A stretch of 64,000 nucleotides of DNA from Sphingomonas sp. Leaf339 (GCF_001426195.1 NZ_LMRS01000056.1:1-64000); one strand, 5' to 3'; counted from the first letter of the stretch, positions 45,577 through 54,975 are shown. Program-made: numbers and translations. The notes: generated from the letters alone by a model not told the origin.

Positions 45577-47814
45577 ATGTTCGGTTTCGGCGACAGCAAG
45601 ACCAACAGCCTGACGATGGACAAGCCGCATCCCGTCAGCCTGCTCGATACCGGCGTGCAGGGTGTGATCTCGCACCCGCTCGACCGAGTGGACGGGCCGC
45701 TGAAGGTGTCGGGCAGCGCGACCTATTCGGCAGAATATCAGATCGACAATCTGGCGCACGGCGTGCTGGTCGGTGCCAAGATCGGCCACGGCAAGATCGT
45801 GTCGATCGATGCCGACGCGGTGAAGTGCCTGCCCGGCGTGATCGACGTCGTCACAGACTTCGACACCTTCATCAAGGTGCCGCAACAAGGTGGTGAGACG
45901 GGCGCGCCGACACAGGGCGTCAAGGACATCGATTATTTCGGCCAGATCGTCGCAATCGTGCTTGCCGACAGTTTCGAGGCGGCACGGGAGGCAGCACAGC
46001 GACTGCCCATCACCTACGAGAAATCGGCAGGCACATACGACTTCGCCGCGCACCGCGACGAGGCCGACAAGCCCGCCGACGCCATGATCCCCGCCCATTA
46101 CACGCAGGGCGATGTCGATCAGGCGATGACCGATGCCGACGTCACCGTCGATCTGACATACATCACCCCCAGCCAGAATTCGGCGGCGATGGAACCGCAT
46201 GCCTCGATCGCGGTGTGGGAAGACGATGCGCTGACGCTTTACAGTTCGCATCAGATGCCGACGTCCGGCGCGCAACAGCTCGCCAAGTCACTCGGCATCA
46301 GCGCCAAGAAGGTGCGGATCATCGCGCGCTATATCGGCGGCGGCTTCGGATCGAAGCTGGGTATCGCCCCGGAAAGCGTCGCCGCGGCGATCGCGGCCAA
46401 ACAGCTTGGCCGCCCCGTGAAGGCGGTAATGGCGCGCAGTCAGGTCTTCGACGCGACCGTCCGCCGTTCCAACACCGAGCAGCGCGTGCGGCTGGCCGCC
46501 GGGCGCGACGGCAAGCTGACCGCGATCGGGCATGACTCGCTGACCTCTAACCTCGCCAGCGAAGAGTATTTCGAACCCGTCGGCATCGGCACCCACTTCC
46601 TGTATGCCGGTGAGAACCGCTCGATCACGCACGATATGGTGCGACTGAACCTGCTGCTGTCCGGATCGATGCGCGCGCCGGGCGAGGCGGTTGGCATGGT
46701 CGGGCTGGAATGCGCGATGGACGAACTGGCCGAAAAGCTCGGCATGGATCCGATCGCGCTGCGCAAGGTCAATGACACCCAGACCGATCCCGAAAAGCAG
46801 GTGCCGCATTCGTCGCGCCATTTGAGCCGCGCGCTGGATGACGGCGCACGCCTGTTCGGCTGGGACAAGCGCCACACGCAACCCGCGACCCAGCGTGAGG
46901 GCGAATGGCTGGTCGGCATGGGTGTCGCCTCCGCCACGCGCGCCAACATGCTGCAGCAATCCTCGGCGAAGGTGGAAATCCATCCCGACGGGTCTGCGAC
47001 GGTTTCGTCGGCGATGACCGATATCGGCACCGGCAGCTATACGATCCTGGCGCAGATCGCGTCGGAAATCCTAGGTATCCCGGTCGACCGGATCACAATG
47101 AGTCTCGGTGACACCAATGATCCCCCCGCCGCCGGATCGGGTGGCTCATGGGGGGCCGGGTCAGCCGGATCGGCCGTTTATCTGGCTTGCGAAATGCTGC
47201 GCAGCAATCTCGCCAAGGCGATGGACGTGCCGGAAGATTCGCTAACGCTGAAGGATGGCATGGCGATAGGCGACAACCGCTCGCGTCCCATCGGCGATCT
47301 GGTCGGCGAAGGCATGGATGCCACCGGCGAGATCAAGCCGGGCAAGCAGGAAAAGGAAACCACGCAGGCGTCGTATGGCGCCCATTTCGCCGAAGTCGGC
47401 GTGAACGTGGTGACGGGCGAGGTTCGCGTTCGGCGGATGCTCGGCATCTTCGCCGCCGGCCGGGTGCTGAATGCAAAGACCGCGCGCTCGCAATGTCTGG
47501 GCGGCATGACCTTCGGCATCGGCACCGCGCTGACCGAGGATCTGATCCACGATACCCGCGACGGCAAGCTGGTGAACCGCGACCTCGCCGAATATCATGT
47601 GCCGGTGAACGCCGATGTGCCGCAACTGGAGGTGCATTTCATCGACGAACGCGACATCCACGCCAACCCGATCCATGCCAAGGGGATCGGCGAACTGGGT
47701 ATCGCCGGCGCGGCAGCGGCAGTGGTGAACGCGATCTACAACGCCTGTGGCGTCCGCGTCCGCGACATGCCGATCACCTGCGACAAGCTGCTGGACGGGT
47801 TGCCGCCCCTGTAA
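45577..47814 (+). CDS. molybdopterin-binding large subunit 1 (PaoC-like)
   Basis: A 745-residue molybdenum-cofactor subunit. DRVDGPLKVSGSATYSAEY is the N-terminal family block; MoCo-contacting segments include RYIGGGFGSKLG, GSMRAPGEAVG and GGSWGAGSAGSAV. The catalytic glutamate is predicted as E706 in KGIGELGIAG. It resembles the aldehyde-oxidising PaoC. It lies 3 bases after the FAD-subunit stop, and its own stop is 40 bp before the second large subunit. Confidence 0.93.
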   Translation: MFGFGDSKTNSLTMDKPHPVSLLDTGVQGVISHPLDRVDGPLKVSGSATYSAEYQIDNLAHGVLVGAKIGHGKIVSIDADAVKCLPGVIDVVTDFDTFIKVPQQGGETGAPTQGVKDIDYFGQIVAIVLADSFEAAREAAQRLPITYEKSAGTYDFAAHRDEADKPADAMIPAHYTQGDVDQAMTDADVTVDLTYITPSQNSAAMEPHASIAVWEDDALTLYSSHQMPTSGAQQLAKSLGISAKKVRIIARYIGGGFGSKLGIAPESVAAAIAAKQLGRPVKAVMARSQVFDATVRRSNTEQRVRLAAGRDGKLTAIGHDSLTSNLASEEYFEPVGIGTHFLYAGENRSITHDMVRLNLLLSGSMRAPGEAVGMVGLECAMDELAEKLGMDPIALRKVNDTQTDPEKQVPHSSRHLSRALDDGARLFGWDKRHTQPATQREGEWLVGMGVASATRANMLQQSSAKVEIHPDGSATVSSAMTDIGTGSYTILAQIASEILGIPVDRITMSLGDTNDPPAAGSGGSWGAGSAGSAVYLACEMLRSNLAKAMDVPEDSLTLKDGMAIGDNRSRPIGDLVGEGMDATGEIKPGKQEKETTQASYGAHFAEVGVNVVTGEVRVRRMLGIFAAGRVLNAKTARSQCLGGMTFGIGTALTEDLIHDTRDGKLVNRDLAEYHVPVNADVPQLEVHFIDERDIHANPIHAKGIGELGIAGAAAAVVNAIYNACGVRVRDMPITCDKLLDGLPPL

Positions 47815-47854
47815 TGATGGTCCCCGCGCTCTTACATCCGCCAGGAACAAAAGG

Positions 47855-50068
47855 ATGGCGCGGGTGAGTGACGTGATGATGGACAACCCCCTGCGCCCGT
47901 CCGGTCTGGCGCAGGGGCAGCAACAGGTTCTCGGCCGCCCCCTCGACCGCGTCGATGGGCCGGCCAAGGTAGCCGGCGCTGCGACCTACGCGTTCGAACA
48001 CGCGCCGGACCGCGTGGCAGTGGCGGCGATCGTCGGCACCCCCGCTGGGGCCGGACGGATCGTCCGGATCGATACCGCGATCGCCAAGGCGACCGCCGGC
48101 GTGCTGGCCGTTATCACCGACGATCCCCGCATGCCATCGGGACAAGCCAATTCCCGCGCCATGCCGGCGTTCCAGACCGATACGATCTTCCATTACGGCC
48201 AGCCCGTAGCGATCGTCGTGGCAGAGACGCAGGCCATCGCCAACGAAGCGGCCCGGCTGGTTCAGGTCGAGATCGAAGCCACCCCCGGTCGTTTCGATCC
48301 ACGCGCCCAACCGGTCGAGGCGAAACCCGCCATCGGCTTCCTGCCCCCGATCGAGATCGGCGATGTCGATGCCGCAATCGCGGCAGCAGCGGTCACACTC
48401 GACGCGACCTATACCACGCCGGTCCACTTCCCTGCCGCGCTCGAACCACATGCGACCACCGCCTGGTGGGACGGTGACGCGGTGACGCTGCGGATCAGCA
48501 ATCAGGTGATCGGCGCCGCCCGTAACACGATCGCGCAGGCGCTGAAGATCGACAAGGACAAGGTCCGCGTGCTCGCCCCCTATGTCGGCGGCGGCTTCGG
48601 CGGCAAGACCGGCGTCGGCGCGGAGGCGATCCTGGCCGCGATCGCGGCCCAACATGTTGGCCGGCCGGTCAAGATCGCCCTCCCTCGCCGTCAGACCGCC
48701 TATATGGTCCACCACCGCTCCGACACGGTGCAGCGCATCCGCATCGCCTGCGACGCGGACGGGCACATCGCCGCGATGGCGCATGAAAGCGTCGTCGCCC
48801 AGAACGATCAGGGCCAGTTCCTGGAGCCCGTCCCCTTCGGCACGTTGCCGCTCTATGCCGGCAAGGCGCGCAAGTTCACCACCGGTCTGGTTCGCGTCGA
48901 CCTGCCCGAAACCGGCGCCGTGCGTGCGCCCGGTGAAGCGGTCGGCACCTTCGCGGTCGAATGCGGGATGGACGAGATGGCGGAACAACTGGGGATGAAC
49001 CCCCTCGCCTTTCGCCGGCTCAATGAACCGACCGTCGATCCGACCAGCGGCAAGCCCTTTTCCACCCGGCGGATGCTCGATTGCTATGACGAGGGCGCGC
49101 GCCGGTTCGGCTGGCCGGACGTGCTGCCCGATCCGGCATCGGTCCGCGATGGCGAATGGCTGGTCGGTATCGGCATGGCGGCGGCGCTGCGTGGCAACTT
49201 CACCGTGAAGGCCGAGGCGCGGGTCCATGTGACGGCCGACGCTCGCGCGGTGGTCGAATGCGACATGACCGATATCGGCACCGGCACCTATACCGTGCTG
49301 GCACAGGTGGCCGGCGAGATGCTCGGCCTGTCGATGGCCAGCGTCGATGCCCGGCTCGGTGACACCGATCTGCCACCTAGCGCCGGATCGGGTGGATCGT
49401 TCGGCGCGGGCAGCGCCGGTTCCGCCGTGGTGTTGGCCTGCGAGGATATCCTCGCCGAACTCGCCCGCCGTATGAACGCTTCGCCCGAGGAACTGCGCCT
49501 GAAGGACGGCTGCGTCACCGCCGGCGGGCGACAGGTGCCGCTCGCCGATCTGCTACGCGGCGAGCCGTTGACCGGCTATGGCAAGACCGGCCCCGGCAAG
49601 GAAAGCCAACGCACCAGCCAGGCCAGCCACGGCGTCCATTTCTGCGAAGTCGCGGTGAATGCCGTCACCGGCGAGGTACGCGTGCGGCGGATGCTCGGCG
49701 TGTTCGATATCGGCCGCGTCCTTAACGCCAAGACCGCGCGCAGCCAGCTGATCGGCGGCATGGCGTGGGGCATCGCCTATGCCTTGTCCGAGGATGCGGT
49801 CGTCGATACGCGCACCGGCACCTTCGTGAACCCCGATTTCGGCGAATATCACGTTGCGGTCAGCGCCGACATTCCCGCCCTGGAGGCGCATTTCGTCGAG
49901 GAGATCGACGATTCCGCCAATCCTGTAGGCGCTAAGGGCGTCGGCGAACTGGGTATCTCCGGCGCTGGCGCGGCGGTGGTGAACGCGATCTACAACGCCA
50001 CCGGCATCCGCGTCCGCGCCATGCCCGTGACACTGGACAAACTGCTGGCGGACCTGCCGCCGATCTGA
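47855..50068 (+). CDS. molybdopterin-binding large subunit 2 (PaoC-like paralogue)
   Basis: A 737-residue paralogue of the preceding large subunit, with the same blocks: DRVDGPAKVAGAATYAFEH, PYVGGGFGGKTG, GAVRAPGEAVG, GGSFGAGSAGSAV and predicted catalytic E698 in KGVGELGISG. Both copies therefore look active. Differences near the MoCo (GGSWG versus GGSFG; GSK versus GGK) suggest a different substrate or a divided role. The ATG at 47855 has CAGGA about 8 bases upstream. No second set of small subunits is present in the window, so it may share them (inference). Confidence 0.92.
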   Translation: MARVSDVMMDNPLRPSGLAQGQQQVLGRPLDRVDGPAKVAGAATYAFEHAPDRVAVAAIVGTPAGAGRIVRIDTAIAKATAGVLAVITDDPRMPSGQANSRAMPAFQTDTIFHYGQPVAIVVAETQAIANEAARLVQVEIEATPGRFDPRAQPVEAKPAIGFLPPIEIGDVDAAIAAAAVTLDATYTTPVHFPAALEPHATTAWWDGDAVTLRISNQVIGAARNTIAQALKIDKDKVRVLAPYVGGGFGGKTGVGAEAILAAIAAQHVGRPVKIALPRRQTAYMVHHRSDTVQRIRIACDADGHIAAMAHESVVAQNDQGQFLEPVPFGTLPLYAGKARKFTTGLVRVDLPETGAVRAPGEAVGTFAVECGMDEMAEQLGMNPLAFRRLNEPTVDPTSGKPFSTRRMLDCYDEGARRFGWPDVLPDPASVRDGEWLVGIGMAAALRGNFTVKAEARVHVTADARAVVECDMTDIGTGTYTVLAQVAGEMLGLSMASVDARLGDTDLPPSAGSGGSFGAGSAGSAVVLACEDILAELARRMNASPEELRLKDGCVTAGGRQVPLADLLRGEPLTGYGKTGPGKESQRTSQASHGVHFCEVAVNAVTGEVRVRRMLGVFDIGRVLNAKTARSQLIGGMAWGIAYALSEDAVVDTRTGTFVNPDFGEYHVAVSADIPALEAHFVEEIDDSANPVGAKGVGELGISGAGAAVVNAIYNATGIRVRAMPVTLDKLLADLPPI

Positions 50069-50107
50069 CCATCCGCCCCGCGTCAGGGGAAGAACGAAAG
50101 AAGAGAC

Positions 50108-51067
50108 ATGGCCGAGAATGACAGCGTGCTGGCGGCAGCACGCGACTGGAAGGGCGAGAAACTGGCGCTGGCGACCGTCGTGTCGACCTGGGGCAGCGCC
50201 CCGCGTCCGCGCGGCAGCCATATGCTCGTCCACGCCGATGGCCGGTTCGAGGGGTCCGTCTCGGGCGGCTGCGTCGAAAGCGACATCCTCCAGACCGCCG
50301 CCGAGGTAATCGCGGGCGCGCCGTTCCAGGTCAGGAACTACGGCGTCGCCGACGCGGCGGCATGGGAAGTCGGCCTGCCCTGCGGCGGCGAGATCGCGGT
50401 GATGGTGCAGCCGGTGTCGGCGGAGGGCTTCGACCCCGAACTGTTCGACCGCATCGCCGAGGCCCGCGGTCAGGGCGATGCCCTGACCGTCACCACCGAT
50501 CTGGCGACCGGCCATTCCGACCTGCGCCCCGCTGAGAGTTCCCATCAAAGTAATACTTTGATGGGGGCCGAGACCGGCGAGGTGTTCCTCAACCGCTACG
50601 ACCCGCCGCGCCGCCTGTTGATCGTCGGCGCAGTCCAGATCGCGCAGGCGCTCGCTGGCCTAGCCCGCGAACTGGGCATCGCGACGGTCGTGATCGATCC
50701 CCGTGCGCGCTTCCTGACCGAGGAACGGTTCCCCGGCGTAACGCTGGACGATCGCTGGCCGGACGAGGCGATCGCCGCGTATCGGCCCGGTCCTGCCACC
50801 GCCGTCGTCACGCTCAGCCACGACATCAAGATCGACGACCCCGGCCTGATCGCCGCACTCGCCAGCGACGCCGCCTATGTCGGCGCGCTCGGCAGCCGCC
50901 GGAGCCATGCCGCGCGGCGGGATCGGCTAGCGGCGGCAGGCGTCACGGCGGACAAGATCGATCGCATCGACGCCCCCGTCGGCATCGATATCGGCGCGAT
51001 CGGCCCGTCGGAGATCGCGCTGTCGATCGCTGCCGCCATGGTGGGCGCGTTCCATGATAAGCGTTGA
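50108..51067 (+). CDS. XdhC family molybdenum cofactor insertion chaperone (PaoD-like)
   Basis: A 319-residue chaperone that modifies and inserts molybdenum cofactor into the large subunits. The N-terminal XdhC/CoxI domain carries STWGSAPRPRGSHM and GSVSGGCVESD; the C-terminal Rossmann part starts LLIVGAVQIAQALAGLA. Between them, residues ~145-153 (SHQSNTLMG) are encoded by a 25-base palindrome that looks like an inserted repeat. The end overlaps the MocA-like gene by 14 bp. Confidence 0.93.
   Translation: MAENDSVLAAARDWKGEKLALATVVSTWGSAPRPRGSHMLVHADGRFEGSVSGGCVESDILQTAAEVIAGAPFQVRNYGVADAAAWEVGLPCGGEIAVMVQPVSAEGFDPELFDRIAEARGQGDALTVTTDLATGHSDLRPAESSHQSNTLMGAETGEVFLNRYDPPRRLLIVGAVQIAQALAGLARELGIATVVIDPRARFLTEERFPGVTLDDRWPDEAIAAYRPGPATAVVTLSHDIKIDDPGLIAALASDAAYVGALGSRRSHAARRDRLAAAGVTADKIDRIDAPVGIDIGAIGPSEIALSIAAAMVGAFHDKR
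50541..50565. repeat. perfect AT-rich palindrome inside the XdhC gene
   Basis: Two 11-base arms (cccatcaaagt / actttgatggg) with a 3-base loop. It is AT-rich while the gene around it is GC-rich, and is translated in frame as the linker between the two XdhC domains. It has the form of an inserted palindromic element rather than evolved coding sequence. Confidence 0.75.
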
Positions 51068-51677
51068 GAACACCGTCCTGATTCTGCTCGCCGCCGGCCA
51101 GTCGGGCCGGTTCGGCGATGTGGGGTCAAAGCTGACCGAACCGTTCCTCGGTCGCGCACTCGGCCTGCACGTCGCCGTCGCGCTGGAAAGCATGCCGTTC
51201 ATGGAGCGGCTGGCGATCGTCGATGGCGGCCGGATCGACTACACGCCCTATGGCTTCACCCAATTGCACAATCCCGATCCGGGCGAGGGCATGTCGAAAT
51301 CGGTGAAGATCGGCGTGGCGCGCGCGAAGGAACTGGGCGCGAGCGCGGTGCTGATCGCGCTGGCCGACATGCCCCGCGTCACCGCCACGCACATCTATCG
51401 CCTGTACGATGCGGTGGACGGCGTGAGCGCGGTCGTGGCGTCGAGCGACGGCGCCAAGCCCAAGCCACCCGCGCTATTCGGCCGCGACCGCTTCGACGAT
51501 CTGCTCGCGCTGACCGGCGAACACGGCGCCAACCAGATGATCAAGGCGGGCCGCCATGTCGTGACCGCCCCGGCCGAACTGATCGACGTCGATACGCCCG
51601 AGGAACTGGAAGAACTCCGCGAGCTGGTCAACGCGCCGGAAGCGCTCACTCGTGCCGGAGCGCGTCGATCGGATTGA
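51054..51677 (+). CDS. MocA-like molybdenum cofactor nucleotidyltransferase
   Basis: A 207-residue NTP transferase with the N-terminal VLILLAAGQSGRFGDVGSKL, the variant of the LAAGxSxRxGxxK loop used by MobA/MocA, and a later LIALADMPRVTATHIY holding the Mg-binding aspartate. MocA proteins attach CMP to the cofactor for the xanthine oxidase family, which fits the Pao-type locus. The gene overlaps XdhC by 14 bp and meets the MacB-like permease gene tail-to-tail with 32 bp shared. Confidence 0.88.
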   Translation: MISVENTVLILLAAGQSGRFGDVGSKLTEPFLGRALGLHVAVALESMPFMERLAIVDGGRIDYTPYGFTQLHNPDPGEGMSKSVKIGVARAKELGASAVLIALADMPRVTATHIYRLYDAVDGVSAVVASSDGAKPKPPALFGRDRFDDLLALTGEHGANQMIKAGRHVVTAPAELIDVDTPEELEELRELVNAPEALTRAGARRSD

Positions 51678-52851
51678 GCGCCGCCGCCCGCCGGGCGGGG
51701 AAGTAACCGAACACGACACCGATCACCGCCGAGATCGCGAAGGCGACCACGTTGATCTGCGGATCGAACGTCCACGGCACCTGCATCACCGGCACCAGCG
51801 CCAGGATTACGAGCTGCGCCAGCGCCAGCCCGATCAACCCGCCTAGGCACGACAGCGCCACCGCCTCGACCAGGAACTGCAACAGCACCTCGCGCGCGAC
51901 CGCACCGATGGCGAGACGGATGCCGATCTCGCGCGTCCGCTCCGTCACCGACACCAGCATGATGTTCATGATGCCGATGCCGCCGACTACCAGACTGATC
52001 CCCGCCACCGCCGCGACGATGCGCGTCAACAACGTCGTCGTGCCGGTCAGCGTGTCCGAAATCTGCTTGGTGTCGAATATGTTGAAATCATCTTCCTTGC
52101 CGCCGACGATGTTCCGCCGCTCGCGGAGCAGGTCCATGATCCCCGCCTGCACCGTGGCGGTGGAATAGGCGGTATCGACACCGACCAGCATCAACCGGAT
52201 ATCGCGCGATCCGGTGAAACGGCGCTGCACCGCCTTGATCGGCATGACCACGACATCGTCCTGATCGCCGAACCCGCCCTGCCCGCGCGTCGACAGCGTG
52301 CCGATCACGTCGCAACTGATATTGCCCAGCCGCATCCGCGTGCCGACCGCCGCGCCGCCCCGGAACAGGTTCTGGCGCACGGTATTGCCGATCAGGCACA
52401 CCGCCTTGCCCGCCTCTTCCTCCGCCGGTGTCCAGTATCGCCCGGCGGTCAGCGGCCATGGCTGCACCGTCAGGAACGCCGCGGTGGTGCCGTTGATCGT
52501 CGTCGACCAGTTCGCACCTTCATAGATCGCGGTGGCCGTCGCGCTCGCCTGTGGTGCCACGGCGGTCACGCCGGCGACCTGATTGGCTATCGCGGTCACG
52601 TCCTCCGGCTTGAAATCGGGCGGCCGCGGTCCACCGCCGCCCCGGCCGAAGCCCTGCCCCGGCCGGACCTGCAACACGTTGGTGCCCAGCGCCGAAATCT
52701 GCTGCTGCACGGCCGCCGTGGTCGCCTTGCCCAGCGTCACCATGGTCACGACCGCGCCGACGCCGATCACGATGCCGAGAATGGTCAGGAACGACCGCAA
52801 CAAATGCCGCCGGATAGACCGCAGCGCGAGGACGAGTGTGGTGCCGAACAT
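51646..52851 (-). CDS. MacB-like ABC transporter permease
   Basis: A 401-residue permease with an N-terminal helix (SFLTILGIVIGVGAVVTMVTL), a large periplasmic MacB_PCD domain (residues ~50-250), and three C-terminal helices (about 275-300, 325-355 and 360-385) of the FtsX fold with MNIMLVSVTERTREIGIRLAIG. The ATPase is a separate gene, unlike E. coli MacB. Its ATG shares one base with the ATPase stop (TAATG). It works with the MacA-like adaptor and the outer-membrane protein upstream. Confidence 0.92.
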   Translation of the reverse strand: MFGTTLVLALRSIRRHLLRSFLTILGIVIGVGAVVTMVTLGKATTAAVQQQISALGTNVLQVRPGQGFGRGGGGPRPPDFKPEDVTAIANQVAGVTAVAPQASATATAIYEGANWSTTINGTTAAFLTVQPWPLTAGRYWTPAEEEAGKAVCLIGNTVRQNLFRGGAAVGTRMRLGNISCDVIGTLSTRGQGGFGDQDDVVVMPIKAVQRRFTGSRDIRLMLVGVDTAYSTATVQAGIMDLLRERRNIVGGKEDDFNIFDTKQISDTLTGTTTLLTRIVAAVAGISLVVGGIGIMNIMLVSVTERTREIGIRLAIGAVAREVLLQFLVEAVALSCLGGLIGLALAQLVILALVPVMQVPWTFDPQINVVAFAISAVIGVVFGYFPARRAAALNPIDALRHE

Positions 52852-53615
52852 TACGCCTCCACCGCCTCACCCTGCAGGTGTTGCGCCTCGATCCGCTCCA
52901 CCAGCCCGTCCTTGAAATGCACCACCGTCCGCGCGAACGCCGCCATGTCGGGCTCGTGCGTCACCATCAGCACGGTGATGCCGCTCTCCTGATTCAGGTT
53001 GGTGAGCAATTGCATGATTTCCACCGAACGTTCCGAATCCAGATTGCCGGTCGGCTCGTCCGCCAGCAGCACGTCGGGACTGGTCACGATCGCCCGCGCG
53101 ATCGCGACGCGCTGTTGCTGACCGCCGGACAGTTCGGCCGGCGTATGGTCCCACCAGTCGGCCAGCCCGACCTTGTCGAGCGCCGCCATCCCCAGCTCGC
53201 GCCGCGCCTTCTTGTCCTCACCGCGATACAGCAGCGGCAGCTCGACATTCTCCAGGGCGGAGGTACGCGACAACAGGTTGAACCCTTGAAACACGAAGCC
53301 AAGATACTTTCGCCGCAGCAACGCGCGCTGATCGCGGTCCAGCGTTTCGATATGGTGGCCCCGGAACGTGAACTCGCCCGCTGACGGCATGTCGAGACAG
53401 CCGAGGATGTTCATCGTCGTCGACTTGCCCGATCCCGACGGCCCCATCACCGCCACAAAATCACCGCCGGTGATATCCAGATCGACGCCCTTCAACGCCT
53501 GAAACTGCGTCGCGCCCGATCCATACACCTTGGTCACGCCGCGAAGGGAAATCAGCGGCGGGGCTGCCCCTGCCCCCTCCCCGGAAGGAGAGGGGGAGTG
53601 CGCTTCACTGCCCAC
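52851..53615 (-). CDS. MacB-like ABC transporter ATP-binding protein
   Basis: A 254-residue ABC ATPase of the LolD/MacB class: Walker A GPSGSGKST, signature ELSGGQQQRVAIARAI, Walker B VLLADEPTGNLDS, and the HEPDMA H-loop. I chose GTG 53615, which overlaps the adaptor stop by 11 bases; ATG 53669 would add 18 residues. Its first ~18 residues (SEAHSPSPSGEGAG) are encoded by a GC-rich palindromic repeat and are not part of the fold. Coupled to the permease. Confidence 0.9.
   Translation of the reverse strand: MGSEAHSPSPSGEGAGAAPPLISLRGVTKVYGSGATQFQALKGVDLDITGGDFVAVMGPSGSGKSTTMNILGCLDMPSAGEFTFRGHHIETLDRDQRALLRRKYLGFVFQGFNLLSRTSALENVELPLLYRGEDKKARRELGMAALDKVGLADWWDHTPAELSGGQQQRVAIARAIVTSPDVLLADEPTGNLDSERSVEIMQLLTNLNQESGITVLMVTHEPDMAAFARTVVHFKDGLVERIEAQHLQGEAVEA
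53573..53596. repeat. GC-rich palindrome at the MacA-MacB junction
   Basis: A hairpin-forming sequence with ccccctc and gaggggg arms around ccccggaagga, similar in style to the pyrimidine/purine-rich repeats inside and upstream of the propionyl-CoA carboxylase alpha gene. It is read in frame as the N-terminal extension of the ATPase. Confidence 0.5.
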
Positions 53616-54975
53616 CGGCGCCACCCTGTCGACGCTGGCCACCGGCACGTCGCGACGTGGTCGCGCCATCGCCACTCGCCAACTGCCCGGTGATGACCTG
53701 CGCACCGGGCTTCAGATCGCCGCCCAGCACCTCGGTCATCGTGCCGTTGCTGTCGCCGGTGGTGATCTGCACCGCCTGCGGCGTGCCGTCCGCCGACTTC
53801 ACATACACCGTCTGCGTTGCACCCCGCCCCAGCGTCGCGGTCCGCTCCGGCCGGTCGCGGCGCGGACGGAACGTCAGCGAGCCGGCGATGCCACCCTGCG
53901 CGCCACCAGCCCCGGCCGTCGGCTTGAACCGCAACGCCGCGTTCGGGACCAGCAGCACGTTGCGCTTATCAGACGTCACGATATCGGCCGTCGCGGTCAT
54001 CCCCGGCCGCAACTGGCCGGATGGATTGGCCACCGTCAGATCGGCGGCGTAGCTCACCACCTGGCCCGTCGTCGCCGCCGTGCTGGTCGAGGTGGAGGCA
54101 GTCGCGGAACTAACCGTCAGATTCGATCCCAGGTCGACCCGCGTGATCTCCGCCGGAAAAGTCTGCCCCGGAAAGGCATCGACGGTGAAGGTCGCCTTCT
54201 GCCCCAGCTTCACCTCGCCCACGTCCGCCTCGTCGATCGCGACCTCCAGCTTCATCTTGGTCAGGTCTTCGGCGATCACGAACAGCGTCGGCGTGTTGAA
54301 CGAGGCGGCCACGGTCTGGCCGGGATCGACCTGCCGGGCCAGCACCACGCCCGATACCGGACTGCGGATGATCGCCCGGCTGCGCTGCGTCTGCGACTGC
54401 GCCAACTGCGCGCGCGCGGCGGCGACGTTGGCCTGCGCGGTCTTCAGCCCTGCGATCGCCCGCTGCGCGTTGGCGCGGCCGGTCTGGAGTTCGGTGGCCG
54501 ATGGTACGCGACCGTTCGACAGGCGATATACTTCCTGCAACCGCGCCAGTTGCGCGTTGGCCTCCGACACGGTCGCCTGCGCCTGCCCGACCTGTGCCTG
54601 ATTGGCGGCCAGCGTCGCCTGCCCGGCGCGGATCTGGTCGTCGATCTGTTCAGGATCGATCTGCGCCAGCGGCTGGCCGGCGGTGACCCGGTCGTTCACA
54701 TCGACCACGACCTTGGTGACGAGGCCCGACAACTGCGATCCGACCGTCACCTGATTGGTCGGCGCCAGCTTGCCCGTCGCCGATACGCTGACCGTCAAAT
54801 TGCCGCGCTGCGCCGGAGCGGTCGAATATTGCACCGCATCCGATCCGCCGAAACAGCGGTTGAGCAACAGCGCCAGCGCCACCACGACGACCACGATCAC
54901 CACCCATTTGACGTAACGACGCCACGCCGGGACGGGTTTTACGCCCAGAAATTCATCGGTGTTCTGGTCGGCCAT
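53605..54975 (-). CDS. MacA-like periplasmic adaptor (HlyD family)
   Basis: A 456-residue membrane-fusion protein. One N-terminal helix (VVIVVVVVALALLLN) is followed by a barrel-sandwich half, a long coiled-coil hairpin (QAQVGQAQATVSEANAQLAR ... AQANVAAARAQLAQSQTQ), and a C-terminal barrel/MP domain. The C-terminus is Gly/Arg-rich (RRAGGQRRQGGAGG). It bridges the ABC permease and the outer-membrane protein. ATG 54975 shares a base with the upstream stop (TGATG); a TTG at 54978 is the alternative. Confidence 0.92.
   Translation of the reverse strand: MADQNTDEFLGVKPVPAWRRYVKWVVIVVVVVALALLLNRCFGGSDAVQYSTAPAQRGNLTVSVSATGKLAPTNQVTVGSQLSGLVTKVVVDVNDRVTAGQPLAQIDPEQIDDQIRAGQATLAANQAQVGQAQATVSEANAQLARLQEVYRLSNGRVPSATELQTGRANAQRAIAGLKTAQANVAAARAQLAQSQTQRSRAIIRSPVSGVVLARQVDPGQTVAASFNTPTLFVIAEDLTKMKLEVAIDEADVGEVKLGQKATFTVDAFPGQTFPAEITRVDLGSNLTVSSATASTSTSTAATTGQVVSYAADLTVANPSGQLRPGMTATADIVTSDKRNVLLVPNAALRFKPTAGAGGAQGGIAGSLTFRPRRDRPERTATLGRGATQTVYVKSADGTPQAVQITTGDSNGTMTEVLGGDLKPGAQVITGQLASGDGATTSRRAGGQRRQGGAGGQ

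Noticed and set aside
44503..46275. A 590-codon minus-strand frame across the PaoB/PaoC genes.
   Set aside because: Antisense shadow; the sense frames contain full cofactor-binding motifs and coupled starts.
43324..51677. The whole molybdenum locus as a novel defence or mobile system.
   Set aside because: All genes belong to the known PaoABCD/XdhC/MocA set; only the second large subunit is unusual.
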